Source: CAVRIA01 sp963721115
Lineage (GTDB): Bacteria; Desulfobacterota; Binatia; HRBIN30; CADEER01
Assembly: GCA_963721115.1 (NCBI GenBank)
Contig: CAVRIA010000008.1
Coordinates: 186,001-250,000 of the forward strand
Direction of reading: 5' to 3'
Length of the DNA: 64,000 nt
Each line of letters starts with the position of its first letter. Position 1 is the stretch's first letter. A model generated the notes under the pieces. It saw only the letters and a list, made by a program, of their open reading frames with translations, did not search any database and was not told where the DNA came from. Shown here one piece after another: positions 1 to 8,304 of the stretch. A program made the position numbers and the translations under genes.

Positions 1-132
1 GCCATCCTCACCGCCTCGGAGACTCCGTTCGACGACGTCGCCGACGGCAAGCTCGGCGAGCCGCTGCAGGAGGTCCTGCCGGCCTTGACCCGCGCGGTCC
101 TGGCGGACGATTCCGGTGGGGGGTGCGGATGA
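1..132 (+). CDS. 3' end of an unidentified protein (partial)
   Basis: The first frame is open from the window edge to a TGA at 130-132 and encodes the last 43 residues of a protein that begins outside the window. The tail is acidic and Leu/Ala-rich and ends in a Gly/Cys stretch, and I recognise no family in it. The stop overlaps the ATG of the downstream dehydrogenase in an ATGA junction at 129-132. That overlap suggests translational coupling and a shared operon, and it is the main reason to believe this frame is real. Confidence 0.55.
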   Translation, partial: AILTASETPFDDVADGKLGEPLQEVLPALTRAVLADDSGGGCG

Positions 133-1079
133 AGGCACTGGTCTTCGACGGCGGTACGGTGCGCGTCGCCGACCGACCGCCGCCGCAGCCGGCGCCCGGC
201 ATGGCGATCGTGCGCGTCGCGCGCGCCGGCGTCTGCAACACCGACCTCGAGCTGGTGAAGGGATACATGGGCTTCCGCGGCGTCCTCGGACACGAGTTCA
301 CCGGACGCGTCGAAGACGGTCCGCCGGAGTGGAAGGGACGCCGCGTCGTCGGCGAGATCAACTTCGCCTGCGGGCAGTGCGAGACGTGTCGGCGCGGCCT
401 GGGTCGCCACTGCCCGACGCGGCGCGTGATGGGCATCCTCGGCGCCGACGGCGCCTTCGCCGAGCGCGTCGCGGTGCCGGTGGCCAACCTGCACGAGGTG
501 CCCGACCCGGTCGACGACGACGAGGCGGCGTTCGTCGAGCCGCTGGCCGCTGCGTTCGAGATCCTCGAGCAGGTGCATGTGCGGCCGGGTGCGGACTGCA
601 CCGTGCTCGGCGACGGCAAGCTCGGATTGCTGGCGGCGCAGGTCCTGCACCAGGCGGGGGCGCGCGTCGTGGCGGTCGGCAAGCACGAGGAGAAGCTCGC
701 CATCCTGCGCCGGCGCGGCATCGCGGTGGCGACGCTCGACGCCTGGCGCGGCGAAGCGGCCGACCTGGTGGTCGAGGCGACGGGCAGAGCCGAGGGCTTC
801 GCCGCGGCGGTCGCCGCCACTCGCCCGCGCGGAACGCTGGTCCTCAAGAGCACCGTCGCGGAGCGCGCAGCGCACGACCTGGCACCGCTGGTCATCAACG
901 AGATCAACGTCGTCGGCTCGCGCTGCGGGCGCTTCGCCCCGGCGCTGAGTGCCCTGAAGAGCGGCGCCGTCGACGTGCGCTCGCTGATCTCCGCGCGCCG
1001 CTCCCTGGCCGACGCCGCCGAGGCGCTGGAGATCGCCGCGCGCCCCGGCGTGATCAAGGTGTTGATCGAAGCTGGGTGA
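129..1079 (+). CDS. Zinc-dependent alcohol dehydrogenase (MDR family)
   Basis: This is a 316-residue medium-chain dehydrogenase/reductase predicted to oxidise an alcohol or polyol with NAD(P). The catalytic-zinc positions are visible as C36 (in CNTD) and H55-E56 (GHE). The structural zinc lobe has C81, C84, C87 and C95. A Rossmann-type turn (LGDGKLGLLAAQ) starts near residue 160. The ATG at 129 is preferred over the upstream in-frame GTG at 123 because it forms an ATGA overlap with the preceding stop. The protein is slightly shorter than typical 340-residue family members, mainly in the loops after the cofactor domain. The substrate cannot be told from sequence. Confidence 0.9.
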   Translation: MKALVFDGGTVRVADRPPPQPAPGMAIVRVARAGVCNTDLELVKGYMGFRGVLGHEFTGRVEDGPPEWKGRRVVGEINFACGQCETCRRGLGRHCPTRRVMGILGADGAFAERVAVPVANLHEVPDPVDDDEAAFVEPLAAAFEILEQVHVRPGADCTVLGDGKLGLLAAQVLHQAGARVVAVGKHEEKLAILRRRGIAVATLDAWRGEAADLVVEATGRAEGFAAAVAATRPRGTLVLKSTVAERAAHDLAPLVINEINVVGSRCGRFAPALSALKSGAVDVRSLISARRSLADAAEALEIAARPGVIKVLIEAG

Positions 1080-1151
1080 GCGCCGGTGGCGGGCTGGGAC
1101 GCGGGCTAGCAGGGCTTTGCACAACAATTGCTCCACCGGGCACACGGCAAT

Positions 1152-1237
1152 CGTCATGCCCGCGAAAGCGGGCATCCAGGCGGGGAGGTAGCGGGGTGTC
1201 CCCTGGATTCCCGCTTTCGCTTTCGCGGGAATGACGA
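1152..1237. repeat. REP/BIME-like inverted repeat
   Basis: Two facing arms lie between convergent genes. The left arm, 1152-1180, begins CGTCATGCCCGCGAAAGCGG. The right arm, 1202-1237, is its reverse complement with two changes and a 6-bp duplication of the GCTTTC core. Each arm also contains a small internal palindrome (CCCGC-GAAA-GCGGG type). The layout matches dispersed intergenic REP-type elements mobilised by RAYT transposases. It could fold as a long hairpin and end transcripts from both flanking genes. No transposase is present in the window. Confidence 0.75.
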
Positions 1238-1273
1238 ATTCGGGCCGCATCAGGAATCATTGGGCAAAGCCGG

Positions 1274-1936
1274 CTAGCCACCGACCCTTCCCCAGGCTGC
1301 CCAGTGCCGGTCGCTGACGCGCTCGCAGCGGAGGTGAGCGAGCTCGCCGCCGAGCTGGGCACACACCTCGTCGACCGCAAAAGCCGCGAGCAGGGAGTGA
1401 TAGAAGTCCTGCCGCAGCACCGCGGCCTCGCCTGCGGCTTGCTCGCGAACGATCTCTCGCGCGACTTGCTCAGATGGCGGCCGGAGCAGGTCCATCACCA
1501 GAACCGCCCCACCGGGGCGGGCGCAGGCGCGGACGGATCGCCAGAAGATCTCCGGCTGCGGAAGATGGTGCAGCAGGCTGTTGGAGATCACGGCGTCGAA
1601 GCGGTGGGCGGGGAAGGGAAGGTGCGGCAGCCGCGCCCGGACGAGATCGACGCGGCGCCCGGCGGGATTTCCGCCGGCCGCCGTGCGCCCGTGTGCCAGC
1701 ATCGGCGCCGAGGCATCGACGGCGGTGACGCGGAGATCGGGGAGAAGGCTCGCCAGGCGCAGCGGAATGTCGGCCGGGCCGCAGCCGAGGTCCAGGACGC
1801 GGCCCGAGACGAGGTCCGGAAAGGCGTTCCGGAAACGCTCCGCGAAGCCTTGGTTCACCTCGGCGAAGTCGGCGCGCGCGTATGCCCGCGCCTGCTCCGG
1901 CTCGTCCATCAGCTCCGGTTCCGGGACGCGCTCCAT
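1274..1936 (-). CDS. Class I SAM-dependent methyltransferase
   Basis: A 220-residue protein with a Rossmann-like methyltransferase fold. Motif I (VLDLGCGPADIP) lies near residues 47-58, the acidic residue binding the SAM ribose is in VTAVDAS, and the post-motif II segment is FDAVISNSLLHHLPQP. It resembles the UbiE/methyltransferase-11 group, but the acceptor is unknown. It starts 18 bp downstream of the stop of the SDR gene on the same strand, so the two are probably co-transcribed. The length is usual for a minimal single-domain enzyme. Confidence 0.88.
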   Translation of the reverse strand: MERVPEPELMDEPEQARAYARADFAEVNQGFAERFRNAFPDLVSGRVLDLGCGPADIPLRLASLLPDLRVTAVDASAPMLAHGRTAAGGNPAGRRVDLVRARLPHLPFPAHRFDAVISNSLLHHLPQPEIFWRSVRACARPGGAVLVMDLLRPPSEQVAREIVREQAAGEAAVLRQDFYHSLLAAFAVDEVCAQLGGELAHLRCERVSDRHWAAWGRVGG

Positions 1937-1954
1937 CGGTGACGCGCTCGCGGC

Positions 1955-2989
1955 TCACTCCGCCCGCGCCCGGCGGGCGAGCGTGTCGCGGAAGCCTTCG
2001 ACGAGCGGCCGGTTGTGCCAGCCCAGGTCCCGGGTGGCGCGGCGGTGGTCGAAGGACTGGCGGAAGGGAGTGGGAAGCGGAATCTTCACCAGCGCTTTCC
2101 TTCCGCCGGCCGACTCCCAGGCGCGGATGACCTCCCGGAAGGTCGCGTCGTCGCCGGTCGTGTTGTAGGCGCGGCCCTGCGCTACGGCGCTCTCGAGCGC
2201 CAGCGCGATCGCCTCGGCGACGTCGCCGGCGTAGACCAGGGGAAGGTGAAGGCCTGCCGGAACGATGGTCACCGGCAGGCTCAGCAGGCGCTCGAGGATG
2301 CGCGTGAAGTTGGGGTCGAAGGCGCCGTAAATCGCACACGGGCGCACCGTCGTCAGCGCCAGGCCGCGCTCGCGGGCGAGGCGCCAGGCGAGCTGCTCGG
2401 AGAGAGCCTTGGAGACCGCATAGGCGTTGAACGGCGTCGGCCGCGTGCGCTCGGAGAGCTGCACCTGATCCTCGCCGCTGTACCCCCGCCGGCGGCCGTC
2501 GTAGATCGCGACCGACGAGACGTGCACCACGCGCCGCACCCCGGCGGCGGTCAGCGCGTCGAAAACGTTGCGCGTTCCGTCGACGTTGGCGCGCCGATGG
2601 TCGCGCCGGTTGTGGGGGCTGAGCGACGCCAGGCGCCGCAACGAGAACAGGGCGGCATTCGACACCACGGCATCGGCGCCCTCGAATCCGGCCAACAGCG
2701 CGTCCCGATCCGACAGGTCCGCCCGCCGCAGCTCGACGCCTCGCGCGGCCAGCTCCGGTACACGGTCGGGGTTGCGTACCACGCCGATGACGCGCGCGCT
2801 GCGCCCGAGCAGCGCGTCGACGATGTAGCGGCCGAGGAAGCCCGTGGCTCCGGTCACCGCGACGGTGCTGTCGTGCAGATCGATGTTCGGCTCCGTTGGT
2901 GGGTGCGAATGGCGGACAACGCTACCAGCTCGGGATGCGCGAGTATAGCGACGGACGCGGCGGCGCCGGAGCGGTAGGCGACCTCGCAT
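1955..2989 (-). CDS. NAD-dependent epimerase/dehydratase (extended SDR)
   Basis: An extended short-chain dehydrogenase, likely acting on a sugar-nucleotide, sterol-like or dihydroflavonol-like substrate. The N-terminal NAD(P) motif is VAVTGATGFLGRYI. A VVHVSSVAIYDG strand carries the catalytic Ser, and a YxxxK pair appears as NAYAVSKALSE. The start is uncertain. The conserved domain begins around 2870, but the only ATG upstream in frame without going further is at 2989, giving about 36 very basic residues before the fold. A non-canonical start nearer 2876-2884 (CTG or ATC) is possible. The methyltransferase follows 18 bp downstream. Confidence 0.82.
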   Translation of the reverse strand: MRGRLPLRRRRVRRYTRASRAGSVVRHSHPPTEPNIDLHDSTVAVTGATGFLGRYIVDALLGRSARVIGVVRNPDRVPELAARGVELRRADLSDRDALLAGFEGADAVVSNAALFSLRRLASLSPHNRRDHRRANVDGTRNVFDALTAAGVRRVVHVSSVAIYDGRRRGYSGEDQVQLSERTRPTPFNAYAVSKALSEQLAWRLARERGLALTTVRPCAIYGAFDPNFTRILERLLSLPVTIVPAGLHLPLVYAGDVAEAIALALESAVAQGRAYNTTGDDATFREVIRAWESAGGRKALVKIPLPTPFRQSFDHRRATRDLGWHNRPLVEGFRDTLARRARAE

Positions 2990-3237
2990 GCCGCACCGCG
3001 TGCGGTTGCGCGGCGCGCTTGCGTTGGATGTCACCGGAACGATTGAGACGCCTGCCGTCTGCAGCGGTGAGGAGCGAGGCGAAAAGCGGACGAGCGGTCA
3101 AAACATGGCACTTTTGTCTGATGCGGTCGACGATGCCGTAACGCAGCTGCCAAAGCGCGCCGGCGGTGAATCCCCCGCCCGAAGTGTCCTGCGGCGTGGA
3201 ACGACTCTTGGAGAACCTCCCAGTGCCGGAGGTGCGC

Positions 3238-3912
3238 ATGATTCGCATAGTGGTGGCTGATGATCACGAGATGTTTCGGGAGATGCTGAGAATCGCTCTG
3301 CCGCGTGACGGGCATCTCGAGGTGGCGGGGGAGGCTGCGGACGGTGAGTCCGTTCGATCCGTGGTGGACCGCGTCCGGCCCGATGTCGTGTTGCTCGACT
3401 ACAAGATGCCGCGGGTTCGCAACTTCACGGCTCTGGTGCGCGAGATCCGCACCCGGCACGAGGATACACAGGTCGTCGTGCTGTCCGGCTTCGGCAGCGT
3501 CGAGGTCGCCGAGCAGGCGGCGCTCGGCGGCGCGCTCGGCTACGTGTTGAAGTCGACCCGTCTCAGTGCCGTGGCGGATGCCGTGCGAACCGTCGCTTCC
3601 GGCGGCCTGTGGATCGACCCGACGCTGCCGCCGAAGATCTTCGACATCTTCCAGCGCGAGAGCTGCAAGGCGGGGACGGTGCCCGACAACGGGCTGGCGG
3701 GGCTGACCCGGCGCGAGCTCGAGGTTCTCACCTGCGTGGCGCAGGGGATCAGCAACCAGGCGATTGCGCACAAGCTGTGTATCAGCGAGCAGACGGTGAA
3801 GACGCACCTGACGCGCGTGTTCGCCAAGCTGGACGTCAAGAACCGGCTCGCCGCGGCCCTGGCGTACTACGGCAAGAGCAACGGCGTCGATCACGTGCAC
3901 GCGTCGTCCTGA
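3238..3912 (+). CDS. NarL/FixJ-family response regulator
   Basis: A 224-residue transcriptional regulator. The receiver domain (residues 1-120) has the acidic pair D8-D9, phosphoacceptor D54 (VLLDYKMP), S83 and K105. A LuxR-type helix-turn-helix follows at about 155-212 (LTRRELEVL, then SNQAIAHKL and SEQTVKTHL). The ATG at 3238 follows a GGAGG at 3229-3233. It converges with the membrane histidine kinase, with stops 15 bp apart. It is the only DNA-binding output protein in the 3-12.7 kb signalling block, so it is the best local candidate to read the kinases and perhaps to bind their shared operator. That last link is inference. Confidence 0.93.
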   Translation: MIRIVVADDHEMFREMLRIALPRDGHLEVAGEAADGESVRSVVDRVRPDVVLLDYKMPRVRNFTALVREIRTRHEDTQVVVLSGFGSVEVAEQAALGGALGYVLKSTRLSAVADAVRTVASGGLWIDPTLPPKIFDIFQRESCKAGTVPDNGLAGLTRRELEVLTCVAQGISNQAIAHKLCISEQTVKTHLTRVFAKLDVKNRLAAALAYYGKSNGVDHVHASS

Positions 3913-3927
3913 CGCGGCGGCAGTCGA

Positions 3928-5586
3928 TCAGGCGGCCGGGCTGGCGCCGGGGGGCTGCGGTTGGTCGGTGCGAGGCCGCGGCGCGGGAGCGGGTTCGTGA
4001 TCGGCCTCGAAGCTGGCGAACTCGGCGACGAAGCAGCTCCCGACGCCGTTGGTCAGCACGTCGAGCGAGCCGCCGAACCCCTCCTCGACGAGGTTCCTCG
4101 CAATCCACAGCCCGAGACCCGTCCCGCGCCCCGGTCCCTTGGTGGTGTACAGCTCGTCGAAGATGTGGGGCAGGACCGAGGACGGGATGCCGCCGGCCCA
4201 GTCGCGCACCCACACCGTGGTGGTGCCGGCGGCGCGCGCCGCACGGATCTCGATGCGAGCGCCGGTCGTTCCCTTCTCCTCGTACGCGTCGATGGCGTTG
4301 GTGACCAGGTTGACCAGCACCTGACCGAGGCGACCTGCGTCGCCGACCAGCGCGATTCCCGCCGGGGTCTCCTCGAAGTCGATGCGGCAGGAGGCGGCGC
4401 GCAGGCGGTGCGCCACCAGGCTGCGCGCGTCCGCGACGACGTCGCTGATACGGAAGCGCTGCGCGCCTCCGGAGCGGCTCTCCCGCCCGTGTGATTTGAC
4501 GCTGCGGATGTAGGCGGCGGCCTTGTTCGCCCACTCGACGGCGGCGAGCGTGTTGGTGACGATCTCGGTGGCGATCTCGTGGTGGTCCTCGGGAAGCACC
4601 TCGCGATCGTCGATGGACGAGGCGTACTCCTTGCCCAGGTCGCCGATGACCTTGAGGGAGTTGAGAACGGCGCTGAGGGGCGTGTTCATCTCGTGTGCGA
4701 GGCCGGCGGTGAGTCGGCCCAGGGTGGCGAGTCGGTCGGCCCGCAGGAGGCTGGCGTGACTCTGCTCGAGCTGAACGTAGGCGCCCCTGAGCTTTTCGAG
4801 GGACCGGTTGAGCTCGGCGTTGGTTTCGTAAAGGGCGGAGGTGCGTTCCTCGACCTGCGCTTCCAGGCTCTCGTTCAGGTGCTCGAGGTGCTTGTTGAGC
4901 TCGGCGAGCCGGTCGTAGGCGACAGCGTTGGTCACCGCGAGGGCGATCTGGTTCGCCGCCGTGCGCAGGAACCGCAGGTCGTGGGCGTTGTAGGGAAGAC
5001 GGGACTCCTTGGGACCGAGCGCCACCACGCCGACGAGAGAGCCGGCCATGCAGACGGGGACGAGCACCTCGGCATCGAGGCCGGCCCAGCTCGACAGCGC
5101 CCGCGCGGAGTGGCGGCTGTCGCACTCCGAGCGCAGGCAGAGCTCGCCGGCCTCGAGCCGACTGGCCAGCGCCTCGTAGAGGGCGATCGTGCGCCCGTCG
5201 GGTTGTCCCGCCGGACGCAGATAACCCCCTTCCACCCGCAGGAGGAGGTTCGCCTGACTGGGGTGGATGGTCTCGCCCAGCACGTGTCGCGTATGGCCGA
5301 CGACCTTTTCGATCGTTCGCGCGGAGGCCAGTCGTTGGCTGAGGGCCGACAGCGCCTGCTCGATCTCGTATCCGTTGCGGAAGAAGACCCGGTCGATGGC
5401 GCGTTGGATCCGCTCGTGGATCGGCGCGATCAGGAAGAGGAGGGCCAGATTGACCAGCGCCGCGACCACGGGGGATCGGGCGAGCAGAGCCGGCCCGGGA
5501 GCCAGTACGCCGAGGGTGAACGAGGTGGCGAAGTAGAGGAGCGCGACCGTCGCGACGGCGACGACGTAGGAGATTGCGCGGCTCAT
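3928..5586 (-). CDS. Membrane-anchored sensor histidine kinase with GAF-like domain
   Basis: A 552-residue sensor kinase. Two hydrophobic helices at the N terminus (about 6-30 and 36-56) are followed by a GAF-like sensory region (about 75-222) and a coiled coil (about 226-285). The HisKA H-box carries H298 (LAHEMNTPL), and the HATPase_c domain has an N-box (NLVTNAIDAY) and G-boxes (GRGTGLGL). The ATG at 5586 is favoured over an in-frame TTG at 5601. The short membrane part looks like the end of a longer 7TM-type sensor, so the N terminus may be reduced. It lies 25 bp after the preceding hybrid kinase and is probably the last gene of an operon that starts above 8047. Confidence 0.92.
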   Translation of the reverse strand: MSRAISYVVAVATVALLYFATSFTLGVLAPGPALLARSPVVAALVNLALLFLIAPIHERIQRAIDRVFFRNGYEIEQALSALSQRLASARTIEKVVGHTRHVLGETIHPSQANLLLRVEGGYLRPAGQPDGRTIALYEALASRLEAGELCLRSECDSRHSARALSSWAGLDAEVLVPVCMAGSLVGVVALGPKESRLPYNAHDLRFLRTAANQIALAVTNAVAYDRLAELNKHLEHLNESLEAQVEERTSALYETNAELNRSLEKLRGAYVQLEQSHASLLRADRLATLGRLTAGLAHEMNTPLSAVLNSLKVIGDLGKEYASSIDDREVLPEDHHEIATEIVTNTLAAVEWANKAAAYIRSVKSHGRESRSGGAQRFRISDVVADARSLVAHRLRAASCRIDFEETPAGIALVGDAGRLGQVLVNLVTNAIDAYEEKGTTGARIEIRAARAAGTTTVWVRDWAGGIPSSVLPHIFDELYTTKGPGRGTGLGLWIARNLVEEGFGGSLDVLTNGVGSCFVAEFASFEADHEPAPAPRPRTDQPQPPGASPAA

Positions 5587-5611
5587 CGCGCCCTCGACCA
5601 AACCCTTCAGG

Positions 5612-6790
5612 TCACGCCGCCCGCACGGCGCCCACCTGCGAGATGCGAAGGACCGATTCCTCCTCCGCTGCGCGCACCCGCTCGTCGATTCGCAGCGGCA
5701 GGCTCAGGAGGAACGTCGAGCCCACCCCCGGTTCACTCTCGACCGACAGCTCGCCGCCCAGGATCCTCGCCAGCTTGCGCGAGAGGGCCAAGCCGAGGCC
5801 GATGCCGCGGTACAGCCGGGTCGCCGATCCGTCCAGCTGCCGGAAGGGCTCGAAGATGATCTCCTGATCGGCCGCGGCGATGCCGGAGCCCGAGTCGCTC
5901 ACGGCGAGCTGCAGCCGCTCTTCCTCGCGCCAGAGCCGCAGCGCGATGGAGCCGCGGGTGGTGAACTTGACGGCGTTGGTCACCAGGTTGCGGAGGATCG
6001 TGCGCAGCTTGACCAGATCGGCGGCGAAGCCGTCGGGTGCCTCGTCGACGTCGACGGTGAAGGTTACGTCCTTGCCCTCGAGGAGCAGCCCGGCGAGCCG
6101 TTCCATCTCGGACGCCAGATCGTCGGTGATCACCCACTGCGCCGCGGCGTCGGCCATGCCGGCCTCGAGCCGGCCGTAGCGCAGCAGATCGGAGACCAGC
6201 TCCGCCAGGTTGTTGGTCGCCGACGCCATGCGGTGCAGGGACTGGCGCGCCGCCTCGGGCAGGTCGCCGAACTCGCCCTGGAGAAGCAGGTCGGTGTAGC
6301 CGCCGATGATGTGAAGCGGCGTACGGAACTCGTGCGAGACGTTGGCGACCAGCTCGGTCTGCAGCCGTTCGCGCTCCCGCAGCTTGCTGATCAGCCGATG
6401 CGCCTTCAGCCCCACGTCGACCCAGAGCAACAGCTTTTCAGGCCCGTCGGCCTTGTCGTGGTACCCCTGAATGTCGAGCTCGGCCATCATCTGATTGGCC
6501 GGCTTCTCGCCGGAGTAGCCCGTCTGCAGGATGATCTGCACGTACGGGTCGAACTTCCTGATCTCGCGGATCAGATCCTCGCCCGTGATGCAGGGCATGA
6601 AGTAGTCGACCAGCAACAGATGGATGTCGTGCGCCTTGAACAACTCCAGCGCCCGTGCGCCGCCCTCGGCCGTCAATACCTCGTGTCCTTCGCGTTCCAG
6701 GACCGCCCGCACCGACACCAGCATCTCTTCCTGGTCGTCGACCACGAGGATCCGGTAGCCCGTCCTGGTTCGCTGCGACTTTCGCGCCAT
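5612..6790 (-). CDS. Soluble hybrid REC-HisKA-HATPase histidine kinase
   Basis: A 392-residue cytosolic kinase with an N-terminal receiver and no membrane segment. REC residues are D18-D19, D62 (LLVDYFMP), T90 and K113. A characteristic linker, LDIQGYHDKADGPEKLLLW, joins REC to the kinase. The phosphorylatable H153 is in VANVSHEFRTPL, and the HATPase domain has LRNLVTNAVKF and GIGLGLALS. All key residues are intact. The ATG at 6790 has GGAGG five bases upstream. It starts 21 bp after the stop of the 6812-8047 kinase, which supports one operon. It is paralogous to the genes at 8305 and 10077. Confidence 0.93.
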   Translation of the reverse strand: MARKSQRTRTGYRILVVDDQEEMLVSVRAVLEREGHEVLTAEGGARALELFKAHDIHLLLVDYFMPCITGEDLIREIRKFDPYVQIILQTGYSGEKPANQMMAELDIQGYHDKADGPEKLLLWVDVGLKAHRLISKLRERERLQTELVANVSHEFRTPLHIIGGYTDLLLQGEFGDLPEAARQSLHRMASATNNLAELVSDLLRYGRLEAGMADAAAQWVITDDLASEMERLAGLLLEGKDVTFTVDVDEAPDGFAADLVKLRTILRNLVTNAVKFTTRGSIALRLWREEERLQLAVSDSGSGIAAADQEIIFEPFRQLDGSATRLYRGIGLGLALSRKLARILGGELSVESEPGVGSTFLLSLPLRIDERVRAAEEESVLRISQVGAVRAA

Positions 6791-6811
6791 GGAGTCCTCC
6801 ACTCTGCCTGT

Positions 6812-8047
6812 TCAGTGAAGAGTGCGCCCCGCGCCCTGCGCGGTGTGGACCGCGAGCGGGCTCGGGAGGCTCAAGACGAACACGGTGCCGTGGCCGGCTT
6901 TGCGGCGCCGGACGGTCAGGGAAGCCCCGATCAGGGAGCTCAGGCGCTTGGCGATCGCCAGCCCCAGGCCCTGACCGGGCATGCTGGCAAACAGCTCGCG
7001 GCGCCTCTGACGAAAGGGGACGAAGAGGATCGGAAGGTCCTCCTCGTCGACACCGGGACCGCGATCGGCGATCGCGAACTCGGTGCGGCCCGCCCGCGAT
7101 TGGACGACCAGACGTACGGTCCCGTTGGGGGAGAACTCGACGGCATTGATCAGAAGCTGGGTCAGAATGGCGCGCAGCTTCGCTCCGTCGCTGAGCAGAA
7201 AGCCGCAGGGCGTGGCCGGCGAGACCGCGAAACGCACCGGGCGGTCGCCGATCAGCCGCTCGGCGAGACGGGTCAGCTCCCCGGTCAGCTCGTCGACGTC
7301 CACCTGCTCGCGTCGGACGGCCAGCCCCGGCGCCTCGAGGCGCGCCAGGTCCAGGTACTCCTGAAGCTGGCCGATGGCGCTGTCCGTCGCGCCGGCGACG
7401 CGCTCCAGAACGTCGTCGAAACCTGCCGCCGCGGGGTCCTGGCGCAACATGTCCGTGTAACCCTGGATGACGTGCAGGGGCGAGCGCAGGGCGTGGCAGA
7501 GCTTGGCGAGGATCAGTCCGCGCAGGTCCTGTTCGGCCAGCAGGCGCTCGAAGGTGGCGGCGATGGCGAGGGCGGTGCGCACCGTTTCGACGAGCCGTGC
7601 GGGCTCGCGGTGGCAGGCGGCGATGGCATCGACGTCGAGGTCGGCGACCAGTGCCGTCGCGGCACCGGCATCCAGAGCTCCGGTCTGGACGATGATCGGT
7701 ACCGCCGGGGCGAGAGCGCGCACGCGGCGGACGAACCCCGGCCCCCCGGTTGCGAGGACGCCGTGGTCGACGAGCACCGCCTCGCTGCGCTCGCGGACGA
7801 ACACGTCGAGGGCCGCCGGGCCACTGGTCGCCGTGAGGGGCCGGTATCCCGCCCCCGCCATCACGGCCGCCAGAGCCTCTGCCCTGTCCCGGTTCTCGTC
7901 GGTGATCAGGACGCTGGGGGCAATGGCTGCAGGGGCCGGAGCCTCGAGCAGCCCGGCGTCTTCCCCGACCTCCGGGGGAGGCTCGGAGAGGAGTCGCCGG
8001 CCCCGATGGGAAGGGCCGAAGCGAAGGATGCGTGCCTTTCTCGTCAT
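6812..8047 (-). CDS. Hybrid histidine kinase with degenerate receiver domain
   Basis: A 411-residue paralogue of the neighbouring REC-HisKA-HATPase kinases. The receiver (about 45-160) keeps an acidic pair (D50-E51) and D94 (VLVDHGV), but the GYHDK segment of its relatives has become a region with H146-R147 and no Lys. The usual phospho-switch is therefore probably weakened or lost. The kinase part looks functional, with H185 in LAKLCHALRSPL, an N-box LTQLLINAVEF and a G-box GQGLGLAI. The N terminus has a 40-residue Pro/Arg-rich extension. The shared promoter/operator element lies 87-132 bp upstream of the ATG. Confidence 0.9.
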   Translation of the reverse strand: MTRKARILRFGPSHRGRRLLSEPPPEVGEDAGLLEAPAPAAIAPSVLITDENRDRAEALAAVMAGAGYRPLTATSGPAALDVFVRERSEAVLVDHGVLATGGPGFVRRVRALAPAVPIIVQTGALDAGAATALVADLDVDAIAACHREPARLVETVRTALAIAATFERLLAEQDLRGLILAKLCHALRSPLHVIQGYTDMLRQDPAAAGFDDVLERVAGATDSAIGQLQEYLDLARLEAPGLAVRREQVDVDELTGELTRLAERLIGDRPVRFAVSPATPCGFLLSDGAKLRAILTQLLINAVEFSPNGTVRLVVQSRAGRTEFAIADRGPGVDEEDLPILFVPFRQRRRELFASMPGQGLGLAIAKRLSSLIGASLTVRRRKAGHGTVFVLSLPSPLAVHTAQGAGRTLH

Positions 8048-8120
8048 GATTCTCTTTCTCGCCTCCGGCTTCGCCGTGTCGGCGTCTGTTCGTATGATTC
8101 CCCAGATTCCGCCGTCCAAG

Positions 8121-8179
8121 AATCGCGGGGACGTATGATTTTCGTGCGCCGTCGCGATTCGGGTACGACGTTGGTCGTA
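8121..8179 (-). promoter_or_regulatory. Shared kinase-operon control element, copy A
   Basis: Read on the minus strand, a perfect palindrome TACGAC-CAAC-GTCGTA (8164-8179) is followed 23 bp later by AATCATA (8134-8140) and then by CCGCGATT (8121-8128). The element lies upstream of the 6812-8047 kinase, with 86 bp from the AATCATA box to the ATG. Copies B and C stand upstream of two other kinase units. If the AATCATA region is the -10, the palindrome would be centred near -44, the usual site of an activator. This placement is inferred. Confidence 0.65.
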
Positions 8180-8304
8180 GGAAGGCGGGGGAAGGGATCC
8201 GAACCGGGAGGGGAAGGGGCAGGGCCCAGCCCGGGGAGGAGGGCTGGACCCTGTTTGGGCGGTGCGTGGCACGTCGGAGCGGAGTCCGAGGCCGGGAGTC
8301 GCGG

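Noticed and set aside
3097..3120. TGGCAC followed by TTTTG as a sigma-54 promoter for the NarL-type regulator
   Set aside because: The -12 element reads TCTGAT without the required GC, so it is not a credible sigma-54 site.
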